Shown piece after piece: positions 8,193 through 15,986 of a stretch of 60,738 bases of DNA. The notes under the pieces were generated by a model. That model was not told the origin of the DNA, did not search any database, and was given only the letters and a program-made list of their open reading frames with translations. Numbering within the stretch: the stretch's first letter is position 1; each line of letters opens with the position of its first letter. Source of the stretch: an uncultured Clostridia bacterium (GTDB lineage Bacteria; Bacillota; Clostridia; Lachnospirales; Anaerotignaceae). A program made the translations under genes and the position numbers. The stretch lies in the NCBI GenBank assembly GCA_944379995.1, contig CALWGF010000011.1, positions 1 to 60,738 on the forward strand, written 5' to 3'.

Positions 8193-8222
8193 AAGCTGTA
8201 CATTTTATGTACAGCTTTTTTA
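8193..8222 (+). terminator. Terminator of the GGGtGRT operon
   Basis: Perfect 10-bp stem AAGCTGTACA/TGTACAGCTT (8193-8202 with 8208-8217), then T's. Confidence 0.93.
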
Positions 8223-8284
8223 ATTTTATAAACAATATATAAAAGTATAAGTTATTAATTTTTTTAAAGATAAATAAATTTTAA

Positions 8285-8311
8285 GGGCAGATATTAATAT
8301 CTGCCCCTTTT
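8285..8311. terminator. Hairpin between convergent genes
   Basis: GGGCAGATAT/ATATCTGCCC (8285-8306) with a T run on the plus side and a weaker one on the minus side. It can end the minus-strand gene at 8323 and back up the terminator at 8193. Confidence 0.7.
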
Positions 8312-8322
8312 TATTACACTTA

Positions 8323-8496
8323 TTACATTCTATCCATTGCGTCTGCAATATTGCCCATGATGTCTTCTGCTTTATAAGCCATTTTTTTACCGTTTTTTAC
8401 AATTTTTCTTTGAGCTTTCTTATCATTTAAAAGATAGCCCATTCCTGCTGCGGCAGCAATACTTCCTGCAATAAGTCCTGTTGTAAATGCTTTCAT
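8323..8496 (-). CDS. Small YtxH-like protein, 57 aa
   Basis: The minus strand reads ATG at 8496 behind a clear AAAGGAGTGAT ribosome site and stops at 8323. The product opens MKAFTTGLIAGSIAAAAGMGY, one small Ala/Gly-rich membrane or amphipathic segment, followed by a basic, Lys-rich tail (DKKAQRKIVKNGKKM) and ends in DAMDRM. This layout resembles YtxH-type small stress or membrane-anchored proteins. Function unknown. It is convergent to the GGGtGRT gene and divergent from cwlD. Confidence 0.8.
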   Translation of the reverse strand: MKAFTTGLIAGSIAAAAGMGYLLNDKKAQRKIVKNGKKMAYKAEDIMGNIADAMDRM

Positions 8497-8619
8497 AATA
8501 TCACTCCTTTGTTTTTTGGGATATTGTTATTATGCTTTTTTAAAATTTATTTATACCTGTATTATATTTCAAATTTTTTTGAATAAAATATATAATAAAT
8601 ATCCATTGGAGGCTTATTA

Positions 8620-9312
8620 TTGAAAAAAATTTATATTTTAAAAAAAGAGGGTATATGTGTATTTTTTCTTATAATGATTATATTTTCAACTGTTTTTTAT
8701 ACATATAAAAATACTGTTACTGCAATGCTTCCTGTTTCAGGTAAAACAATAATAATTGATGCAGGTCATGGCGGTTGGGACCCAGGAAAAACAGGTACAA
8801 CAGGTGAAAATGAAAAAATAATAAATCTTGAAATATCAAAAATATTACAAAATTATTTAGAAACTTCAGATGCTAATGTTGTTATAACAAGAAGTGATGA
8901 TGATGCATTAGGTAATAATAAAAGTAGTGATATGAAAGAAAGAAAAAATATTGCAGATACAAGCAAAGGAGATATTCTTGTAAGTATACATCAAAATTCA
9001 TTTCCTAATAAAAGTGCTAAAGGAGCACAAGTTTTTTATTATGAAATATCAGAAGAAAGTAAAAAACTTGCAGAATGTGTACAACAGAAATTAATATCAG
9101 AATTAGATAATAATAACAGCAGACAAGCAAAAGGTAATAAAGAATATTATATGTTAAAAGCTATGGAAATGCCTTGTATAATAGTTGAATGTGGTTTTTT
9201 AAGTAATATTCAAGAGGAAAAATTGCTTAATGAAAAAGAATATCAGCAAAAAATAGCTTGGGCTATTTATATGGGTATTATGGAATATTTTTCAAATAAA
9301 GATGCTGTTTAA
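8620..9312 (+). CDS. cwlD: N-acetylmuramoyl-L-alanine amidase, CwlD-like
   Basis: This is an Amidase_3 zinc enzyme. Residues about 8-28 form an N-terminal membrane anchor or signal. The catalytic domain follows: IIIDAGHGGWDPG (zinc His50), GENEKIINLE (zinc Glu65), ILVSIHQNSF (zinc His), and CIIVECGFLSN (catalytic Glu). CwlD removes peptides from muramic acid so muramic-lactam can form in spore cortex; the 230 aa size and single domain fit that, although a general amidase is possible. TTG start behind TTGGAGG (8607-8613). Confidence 0.85.
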   Translation: MKKIYILKKEGICVFFLIMIIFSTVFYTYKNTVTAMLPVSGKTIIIDAGHGGWDPGKTGTTGENEKIINLEISKILQNYLETSDANVVITRSDDDALGNNKSSDMKERKNIADTSKGDILVSIHQNSFPNKSAKGAQVFYYEISEESKKLAECVQQKLISELDNNNSRQAKGNKEYYMLKAMEMPCIIVECGFLSNIQEEKLLNEKEYQQKIAWAIYMGIMEYFSNKDAV

Positions 9313-9314
9313 AC

Positions 9315-9343
9315 TTGACTAAATATTAATAAAATGCTATATT
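9315..9343 (+). promoter_or_regulatory. Promoter of the nickel/lar operon
   Basis: TTGACT (9315-9320), a 17-base spacer and TATATT (9338-9343). Start would be near 9350, giving a leader of about 138 bases. Confidence 0.8.
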
Positions 9344-9349
9344 ACTGCT

Positions 9350-9466
9350 ATTGAAATGCACGAAGCATACATATATAAAAGAATAGAATTTTATAAACCA
9401 CGAAGGTTTTTAGTATATTTATAGGTGTGTTATATACTTTTATACATAAAACTTTCGTGTTTTTTT
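9350..9466 (+). promoter_or_regulatory. Attenuator leader with paired ACGAA-loop hairpins and terminator
   Basis: Hairpin 1 is ATGC-ACGAA-GCAT (9356-9368). Hairpin 2 is TATAAAA/TTTTATA (9374-9395). Hairpin 3 is AACC-ACGAA-GGTT (9396-9408, extendable by one A-T pair), with the same loop as hairpin 1. The terminator pairs CACGAAGGTTTT (9399-9410) with AAAACTTTCGTG (9448-9459) and ends in seven T's. Hairpin 3 and the terminator share bases and exclude each other. The terminator ends 21 bases before the first start codon, which is the layout of transcription attenuation, not of a simple cwlD terminator. Ligand or protein unknown; nickel or its cofactor is the obvious guess. Confidence 0.7.
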
Positions 9467-9487
9467 ATTGTAAAAAAGGAGGAAAAA

Positions 9488-11089
9488 ATGAAAAAATTAA
9501 AATTTCTATTATCAGGGGTATTAGTATTAACAATGTTTTTTACAGGCTGTGGAAAGTCACAGCAAACAGGTGATAAAACAAATGAAAATGTTAATAAAGA
9601 TGAATTGGTTATGGCAATAGGAACTGAACCAGATGAAGGTTTTGACCCTTGCACAGGTTGGGGAAGATATGGGAGTCCACTTTTCCAAAGTACTCTTGTT
9701 GAAACAGATAAAGATATGAACATTATAAACGATATTGCTGTTGATTATAATGTAAGTAGTGATAATATTGTGTGGACATTTGATATAAGAGATGATGTTT
9801 ATTTTACAGACGGTGAAAAATTAACAGCCGAAGATGTTGTATTTACATTTAATACAGCAAAAACAAGTGATTCTGTTGTTGACCTTACTGCAATGAAAGA
9901 AGTTGTTGCTGTTGATGATGATACTGTACAATTTACACTTAATTATCCACAATCTGCATTTATATATACTGTTGCAGCAACAGGAATTGTTCCTTCACAT
10001 TTATATAATGAAAATTATGGTGAAAATCCTATTGGAAGTGGCCCATATGTACTTAAACAATGGGATAAAGGTCAACAGATTATACTTGAAGCAAATGAAA
10101 AATATTATGGAGATGTTCCAAAAATAAAAAAAGTAACAATACTTTTTATGACAGAAGACGCAGCATTTGCAGCAGCACAATTAGGTCAACTTGATGTTGC
10201 TGTTACAACAGCTAATTTTGCTGATAATGAAATAAAAGGAATGAAACTTACTAGTATTCAATCAATAGACAATAGAGGTATTACACTTCCTGTTGTCCCA
10301 GATATAGGAGAAACAACAGAACAAGGATATAAAATAGGTAATAATGTTACAAGTGATATTGCTATAAGACAATCTCTTTCTTATGGTATAGATAGAAATA
10401 TGCTTGTTGAAAATGTTTTAAATGGATATGGTAGACCTGCATATAGTGAATGTGACGGAATGCCTTGGGGAAGTGATTATGCTGTTATAGATTATGACTT
10501 TGAAAAAGCTGTTGATATACTTGAAAAAGCAGGCTGGATTGACGAAGATGGTGACGGTATAAGAGAAAAAAACGGTATTAAAGCAGAATTTAAACTTTTA
10601 TATAATGCTGGTGACTCTGTAAGACAAACACTTTCTGTTGCTGTAAGTCAAGAGGCAGAAAAACTTGGTATTAAAATAATTACAGAGGGAACAAGCTGGG
10701 ATATAATAGATAAAGAAATGTATAGTTCTGCTGTACTTATGGGTTGGGGAGCACAAAATCCTCTTGAAACATATCTTTTATACCATAGTGATAATGTAGC
10801 AAAAGATTATTATAATCCTGAAAGTTATACAAATGAAATTACAGATAAGTATATAAATGAAGCTATGAGTGAAACAGATAATGAAAAAGCCAATGAAATT
10901 TGGAAAAAAGTTCAATGGGACGGAGAAACAGGAGTTTCAACAAATGGTGAGTGTCCTTGGGTTTGGCTTGTAAATGTTGACCATTTGTATTATGTAAAAG
11001 AAGGTCTTAATATAGGTGAACAGAAAATACACCATCATGGACACGCTTGGCCTATTGTTTCAAATCTTAAATATTGGGAATGGGAATAA
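9488..11089 (+). CDS. ABC transporter solute-binding lipoprotein, family 5 (probable nickel)
   Basis: Start set at ATG 9488 behind AAAGGAGG (9475-9482); an upstream in-frame ATG at 9425 falls in the leader hairpin and is rejected. The product has 533 aa. It has a lipoprotein signal with lipobox FTGC (Cys21), then an SBP_bac_5 domain (DELVMAIGTEPDEGFDPCTGWG; GSGPYVLKQWDKGQQIIL; IRQSLSYGIDRNMLVENV). The family binds peptides, nickel or nickel chelates. The C-terminal His cluster (KIHHHGHAW) and the larEBC neighbours favour nickel, but this is inferred from context. Confidence 0.85.
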   Translation: MKKLKFLLSGVLVLTMFFTGCGKSQQTGDKTNENVNKDELVMAIGTEPDEGFDPCTGWGRYGSPLFQSTLVETDKDMNIINDIAVDYNVSSDNIVWTFDIRDDVYFTDGEKLTAEDVVFTFNTAKTSDSVVDLTAMKEVVAVDDDTVQFTLNYPQSAFIYTVAATGIVPSHLYNENYGENPIGSGPYVLKQWDKGQQIILEANEKYYGDVPKIKKVTILFMTEDAAFAAAQLGQLDVAVTTANFADNEIKGMKLTSIQSIDNRGITLPVVPDIGETTEQGYKIGNNVTSDIAIRQSLSYGIDRNMLVENVLNGYGRPAYSECDGMPWGSDYAVIDYDFEKAVDILEKAGWIDEDGDGIREKNGIKAEFKLLYNAGDSVRQTLSVAVSQEAEKLGIKIITEGTSWDIIDKEMYSSAVLMGWGAQNPLETYLLYHSDNVAKDYYNPESYTNEITDKYINEAMSETDNEKANEIWKKVQWDGETGVSTNGECPWVWLVNVDHLYYVKEGLNIGEQKIHHHGHAWPIVSNLKYWEWE

Positions 11090-11091
11090 AA

Positions 11092-12078
11092 ATGAATGTT
11101 ATAAAAATAATATTTAAAAATTCAATAAGAATGATAACTTTGCTTATAGCTGTTGCAATAGCTTCTTTTATACTTGTAACATCATCACCTATTGACCCTG
11201 TACAAAGTTATGTAAGAGAAGGTGTTGCTGTAAGTGCAGAACAAAGAGAAGAAATAGCAAATTATTGGGGACTTTATAATTCGCCTATTGAAAGATTTGA
11301 AAATTGGGGAAAAAATATATTAAATGGTGATATGGGAACATCTCTTATTTATAGGAAGCCTGTTTCAGAAGTAATTGGCGAAAAATTTCAATCATCTATT
11401 ATACTTATGTCCATATCTTGGATAATATCAGGTATTTTAGGATTTGTGTTAGGTGTTATTATGGGAGTATTTGAAAGTAGTAAAATTGATAAATTTATAA
11501 GAAATATTTGTTTTATAATTTCATCTACTCCTTCATTTTGGATAGGAATGATGTTTTTAATAATATTTTCTGTAAAATTAGGGTGGTTTCCTATTGGTTT
11601 TAGTGTACCTATTGGAGTAAGTTCTGATAATATAACATTTAGTCAAAAATTATATCATGCAATATTACCAGCTATAACTCTTAGTTTTTCATCATTTTCA
11701 AATATTGCACTTCATACAAGGGCAAAAATAACAGAAATTATGAAAAGTAATTATATACTTTTTGCAAAAGCAAGAGGAGAAAGTCTTTTTAATATTATAA
11801 AACGTCATGTTTTAAGAAATGCTCTTATACCTGCTGTTACATTACAGTTTGCCTCAATAAGTGAAATATTTGGTGGAAGTATACTTGCAGAACAAGTTTT
11901 TTCATACCCAGGACTTGGACAGACAGCAGTTGATGCAGGACTAAGGGGAGATATACCTCTTTTGCTTGGAATAGCTCTTATAAGCAGTATTTTTGTTTTT
12001 TTAGGTAATATAATTGCTAATATACTATATGCTGTACTTGACCCTAAAATAAGAGAGGGGGCAAAGTATAGTGAATAG
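11092..12078 (+). CDS. ABC transporter permease, NikB/DppB type
   Basis: This inner-membrane permease has about six hydrophobic segments, the first at residues about 8-28. The EAA loop that contacts the ATPase is visible (ILFAKARGESLFNIIKRHVL). The end carries the family sequence FSYPGLGQTAVDAGLRGDIPLL. I take ATG 11092, just after the stop of the binding protein at 11089; TTG 11074 or ATG 11080, giving a short overlap, are alternatives. Length about 328 aa, usual for the family. Part of the nickel operon. Confidence 0.88.
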   Translation: MNVIKIIFKNSIRMITLLIAVAIASFILVTSSPIDPVQSYVREGVAVSAEQREEIANYWGLYNSPIERFENWGKNILNGDMGTSLIYRKPVSEVIGEKFQSSIILMSISWIISGILGFVLGVIMGVFESSKIDKFIRNICFIISSTPSFWIGMMFLIIFSVKLGWFPIGFSVPIGVSSDNITFSQKLYHAILPAITLSFSSFSNIALHTRAKITEIMKSNYILFAKARGESLFNIIKRHVLRNALIPAVTLQFASISEIFGGSILAEQVFSYPGLGQTAVDAGLRGDIPLLLGIALISSIFVFLGNIIANILYAVLDPKIREGAKYSE

Positions 12079-12886
12079 AAGAAAAAAAACAATATTTTTA
12101 ATATGTGTTTCTATTATAGTTATATTTTCTGTTTTTATAGGTGGTTTAATTATACCTGAAACAGCTTTAAAAGCTGATTTTTCCATTAAAAATTCATCTC
12201 CTTCATTAAATCATATTTTTGGGACTGATTATATGGGACGAGATATGTTTTTAAGAACAATAAAGGGTATGTCTACAAGTATAATTATAGGAATGGTTTC
12301 ATCTTTTATAAGTGTTGTAATTGCTGTTGTTTTGGGAACAGTTGCAGGAACTTTTTCAAAATATGTTGATGGTTTTGTATGTTGGCTTATAGATTTTGTT
12401 ATGGGTATACCTCATATTATACTTCTTATACTTATATCTTTTGCCCTTGGTAGAGGTTTTAAAGGTATTTTTATAGGTATAGCAGTTACTCATTGGACAA
12501 GCCTTGCAAGAATTATAAGAGGTGAAGTTATACAAATAAAAAATGAACAATATATAAAAATATCAAAAAAAATGGGTAAGAGTAAATTTTATATAATGAA
12601 AAATCATATATTACCTTTTATTATACCACAAACTATTATAGGAGGAATTTTACTTTTTCCTCATGCAATATTACATGAAGCCTCTGTAACATTTTTAGGT
12701 TTTGGACTTTCTCCGGAAACTCCGGCAATAGGAATTATACTTTCTGAAAGTATGAAATATATTACAACTGGTTATTGGTGGCTTGCATTTTTTCCAGGAT
12801 TAGTTCTTATTATTGTTGTGGTACTTTTTGATATTTTAGGAGAAAATATAAAATTACTTATTAATCCTTATACTTCACAGGAGTGA
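12071..12886 (+). CDS. ABC transporter permease, NikC/DppC type
   Basis: The second permease of the importer (271 aa) has an N-terminal membrane segment, then HIFGTDYMGRDMFLRTIKG, the conserved entry to the transport domain, and EAA loop YIKISKKMGKSKFYIMKNHI. The C-terminal AIGIILSESMKYITTGYWWLAFFPG is typical. GTG start at 12071 overlaps the preceding stop by 8 bases, indicating coupled translation. Confidence 0.88.
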   Translation: MNRRKKTIFLICVSIIVIFSVFIGGLIIPETALKADFSIKNSSPSLNHIFGTDYMGRDMFLRTIKGMSTSIIIGMVSSFISVVIAVVLGTVAGTFSKYVDGFVCWLIDFVMGIPHIILLILISFALGRGFKGIFIGIAVTHWTSLARIIRGEVIQIKNEQYIKISKKMGKSKFYIMKNHILPFIIPQTIIGGILLFPHAILHEASVTFLGFGLSPETPAIGIILSESMKYITTGYWWLAFFPGLVLIIVVVLFDILGENIKLLINPYTSQE

Positions 12887-12890
12887 TAAT

Positions 12891-13823
12891 ATGAAAAATA
12901 TACCTGAAATTGAAATAGAAAATCTTTCTATAACATTTAAAATCTATGAAAAAGGCTTAATACAAAAAAATATAAAAACAATATCAAATCTTTGTCTTAA
13001 AGCCTATAAAGGAGAGATACTTGCTGTTGTAGGTTCAAGTGGTAGTGGTAAAAGCCTTCTTGCTCATGCAATAATGGGAATATTACCTAAAAATGCAACT
13101 GTTACAGGTAGTATAAAATATAAAGGTAGTGAACTTACAGAAAAAAGAATACATAATTTAAGAGGAAAAGAGATTTGTATTATACCTCAATCGGTTTCAT
13201 ATCTTGACCCACTTATGAAAGTGGGTAGTCAAGTTATGATTAAAAATAATAAAAGTTGTTTTGAAAAAATGAGAAATGCATTTAAAAGATATGACCTTTG
13301 TGAAAATGCAGAAAAATTATATCCTTTTCAATATTCCGGAGGTATGGCAAGACGTGCTTTGATTTCAACTGTTGAACAAACTGAACCTTCTGTAATAATA
13401 GCTGATGAACCTACACCAGGGCTTGATAAACAAATGGCATATAAAACAATGAAATATTTTAGAGATTTTGCAGATAAAGGAAAGGCTGTTATAATAATAA
13501 CACATGACATTGATATTGCTGTTCAGTATGCTGATAAGGTATCTGTTTTTTATGGTGGAACAACACTTGAAACAACAAAAGCAGAAAATTTTATTAAAGG
13601 TGAAAAATATCTTTGTCACCCATACACAAAAGCACTTTATAATGCTTTGCCACAAAATGGTTTTAAACCTGTTGAAGGTTTTCAGCCATCACCATATGAT
13701 GTTTTTGAAGGCTGTATATATTATGATAGATGTGATATAAGATGTGAAAAATGTAAGGAGAATATACCTATATATAATTTTCCAGACGGAAGTGGTTTTG
13801 TGAGGTGTATAAATGGCTATTGA
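12891..13823 (+). CDS. ABC transporter ATPase, NikD/OppD type
   Basis: The 310-aa ATPase has Walker A GSSGSGKSL, signature YSGGMARRA, Walker B VIIADEPTPGLD and switch His in ITHD. The C-terminal extension carries the oligopeptide/nickel-importer Cys motif (CIYYDRCDIRCEKC), usually linked to a 4Fe-4S cluster in this subfamily. ATG start 5 bases after the permease stop, behind CAGGAGTG. Confidence 0.9.
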   Translation: MKNIPEIEIENLSITFKIYEKGLIQKNIKTISNLCLKAYKGEILAVVGSSGSGKSLLAHAIMGILPKNATVTGSIKYKGSELTEKRIHNLRGKEICIIPQSVSYLDPLMKVGSQVMIKNNKSCFEKMRNAFKRYDLCENAEKLYPFQYSGGMARRALISTVEQTEPSVIIADEPTPGLDKQMAYKTMKYFRDFADKGKAVIIITHDIDIAVQYADKVSVFYGGTTLETTKAENFIKGEKYLCHPYTKALYNALPQNGFKPVEGFQPSPYDVFEGCIYYDRCDIRCEKCKENIPIYNFPDGSGFVRCINGY

Positions 13824-14424
13824 ATGTAAAAACATAACTTTTGGATATAGTAAAGATAATATCCTTTTTAAAAATATAAGTTTTTCTGTTGATTATGGTG
13901 AGCGTGTTGGTATTGTTGCAAAAAGTGGTTTTGGAAAATCTACATTAGCAAAAATTATTGCAGGATATGAAAAGCCTTTAAGTGGTGAAATTATTGTTGA
14001 TGGTAAACCTATTACTAAAAAGGGTTATAATCCTGTGCAACTTATATATCAACACCCTGAAAAAGCTATAAATCCAATGTGGAAAATGGAAAAAGTTCTT
14101 TTAGAGGAAAATGTTTTAAATGATTATATAATTAATAGTCTTGGTATAAAAAAAGAATGGCTTAAAAGATACCCAACAGAGCTTTCTGGGGGAGAATTGC
14201 AAAGATTTTCAGTAGCAAGAGCATTATGTGAAAATACAAAGTTTATTATAGCTGATGAAATAACAACAATGGTTGACCCTATTACACAGTCTCAGATTTG
14301 GCATTTTTTAATTGAGGAGTGTCAAAAAAGAAATATGGGTATGATTATAGTAACTCATAATATGTATCTTGCTGAAAAAATATGCACAAGAATAATAAAT
14401 TTGGAGGATATGGCACTTGAATGA
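13813..14424 (+). CDS. ABC transporter ATPase, NikE/OppF type, short
   Basis: This second ATPase has 203 aa, clearly shorter than the usual 250-270, and lacks the C-terminal extension of the first. It has Walker A AKSGFGKST (first Gly replaced by Ala), signature LSGGELQRFS, Walker B FIIADEITTMVD and H-loop VTHN, so it looks active. It overlaps the preceding gene by 11 bases and the next by 8. The two ATPases would form a heterodimer under the NikB/NikC-like permeases. Confidence 0.87.
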   Translation: MAIECKNITFGYSKDNILFKNISFSVDYGERVGIVAKSGFGKSTLAKIIAGYEKPLSGEIIVDGKPITKKGYNPVQLIYQHPEKAINPMWKMEKVLLEENVLNDYIINSLGIKKEWLKRYPTELSGGELQRFSVARALCENTKFIIADEITTMVDPITQSQIWHFLIEECQKRNMGMIIVTHNMYLAEKICTRIINLEDMALE

Positions 14425-15229
14425 TACTAAATTATCAAAACTTAAACAATATATAAGTGAATTTTCAAAAAATGGTATATGTATTGCATTTTCAGGTGGT
14501 GTTGATAGTACGTTACTTATTGATATTGCTAATGAAGTAGTTGAAAAAGAAAAACTTATAGCAGTAACATTTTCTACAAAATTACACCCAAAAGGTGATA
14601 TTGAAATTGCAAAAAAACTTTGCCAAGAAAGAAATATAAAACATATAATTATTGAAATTAATGAACTTGAAAATGAGAAACTTATAAATAATCCTGTAAA
14701 TAGATGTTATATATGTAAAAAGCATATTTTAAAAAAACTTATTGAATGTGCTAATGAAAATAATATGGCTGTATGTATTGAGGGGACAAACTATGATGAT
14801 TTAAGTTTTTATCGTCCGGGAATTAAAGCTATAAAAGAGCTTTCAATAAAAAGTCCTCTTATGGAATTTGAATTTACAAAAAAAGAAATAAGAGAAATCG
14901 CAAAACAAAGAGGAATTTCTGTTTCTGATAGACCTTCTGCACCTTGTCTTGCTACAAGAATACCGTATAACACAAAAATGAACTTTGAACTTTTTGAAAA
15001 AATTGAAGAATGTGAAAATATAATAAAATCTCTAGGTTTTAGAAATGTAAGAATAAGAGTACATAATAATATCGCAAGAATTGAAATAGATAAAGAGGAT
15101 TTTGTTAAATTTATTGAAAATGGTGATATTATATGTTCTGAAATAAAGAAAAAAGGCTTTGATTATGTTACACTTGATATAGAAGGTTTCAGAAGTGGCA
15201 GTATGGATATAGGACTTAGTAAAGGGTGA
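14417..15229 (+). CDS. larE: LarE, sulfur transferase for nickel-pincer nucleotide synthesis
   Basis: The PP-loop ATPase shows IAFSGGVDSTLLIDIA near the N-terminus. In the family LarE adenylates the pyridinium dicarboxylate mononucleotide and inserts sulfur, either sacrificing a Cys or using a 4Fe-4S cluster. Here Cys occurs in CYICKK and APCLATRIPY; the latter is in the region of the family's sulfur-donor Cys (inference). The 270 aa length fits. TTG start 14417 behind TTGGAGG (14401-14407), overlapping the ATPase stop. Confidence 0.92.
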   Translation: MNDTKLSKLKQYISEFSKNGICIAFSGGVDSTLLIDIANEVVEKEKLIAVTFSTKLHPKGDIEIAKKLCQERNIKHIIIEINELENEKLINNPVNRCYICKKHILKKLIECANENNMAVCIEGTNYDDLSFYRPGIKAIKELSIKSPLMEFEFTKKEIREIAKQRGISVSDRPSAPCLATRIPYNTKMNFELFEKIEECENIIKSLGFRNVRIRVHNNIARIEIDKEDFVKFIENGDIICSEIKKKGFDYVTLDIEGFRSGSMDIGLSKG

Positions 15230-15233
15230 TTTT

Positions 15234-15986
15234 TTGGATACACTTATATTTCTTGAAAAAGTTAAAAGCGGTGAAATAGATATAAATGAAGCTGAAAATA
15301 TACTTAAAAAACTTCCTTATGAAGATTTAGGTTTTGCAAAACTTGACCATCATAGAAAACTAAGAAGTGGTTTTGGAGAAGTTGTTTATTGTAGTGGTAA
15401 AACAACAGACCACCTTGTTAAAATATTTAAAAGTTTTTATGATGAAGGTATAGATGTTTTAGGTACAAGAGCATCAAGAGAGCAGTTTTTGGCTGTTAAA
15501 GATATAGTACCAAATGCAAAGTATGATGAACTTTCAAAAATAATAAAAATTCAAGAAGAAAATATTGAGAGAAAAGGTCTTATTGCAATATGTACAGGTG
15601 GAACATCTGATATACCTGTTGCAGAAGAAGCCGCACAAACAGCAGAATTTTTTGGTAGTAATGTTATGAGAGTTTATGATGTTGGTATTGCTGGTATACA
15701 TAGACTTCTTTCAAAAATAGATGATATAAGAAAAGCAAATTGTATTGTTGCAGTTGCTGGAATGGAGGGAGCTTTGGCAGGAGTTATTGCAGGTCTTGTT
15801 GATAAACCTGTTATTGCAGTTCCTACTTCTGTTGGATATGGTGCAAATTTTAATGGGCTTTCTGCACTTCTTACAATGATTAATTCTTGTGCTGAAGGTA
15901 TAGCTGTTGTAAATATAGATAATGGTTTTGGTGCAGGGTATATGAGTACACAAATAAATAGATTGGCGGTTGATAAAAATGAATGA
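15234..15986 (+). CDS. larB: LarB, nicotinate mononucleotide carboxylase/hydrolase
   Basis: LarB carboxylates nicotinic acid adenine dinucleotide to the pyridinium-3,5-dicarboxylate mononucleotide, the first step of NPN cofactor synthesis. The C-terminal half is a PurE-like AIR-carboxylase fold: AICTGGTSDIPVAEEAAQTA, VAVAGMEGALAGVIAGLV, PTSVGYGANF. An N-terminal alpha segment (GEIDINEAENILKKL, LDHHRKLRSGFGEVVY) is family-typical. TTG start at 15234 behind AAAGGG. 250 aa. Confidence 0.93.
   Translation: MDTLIFLEKVKSGEIDINEAENILKKLPYEDLGFAKLDHHRKLRSGFGEVVYCSGKTTDHLVKIFKSFYDEGIDVLGTRASREQFLAVKDIVPNAKYDELSKIIKIQEENIERKGLIAICTGGTSDIPVAEEAAQTAEFFGSNVMRVYDVGIAGIHRLLSKIDDIRKANCIVAVAGMEGALAGVIAGLVDKPVIAVPTSVGYGANFNGLSALLTMINSCAEGIAVVNIDNGFGAGYMSTQINRLAVDKNE

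Noticed and set aside
9425..9487. Longer N-terminus for the nickel-binding lipoprotein
   Set aside because: It would start inside the leader terminator, has no ribosome site, and would place the signal peptide away from the N-terminus.
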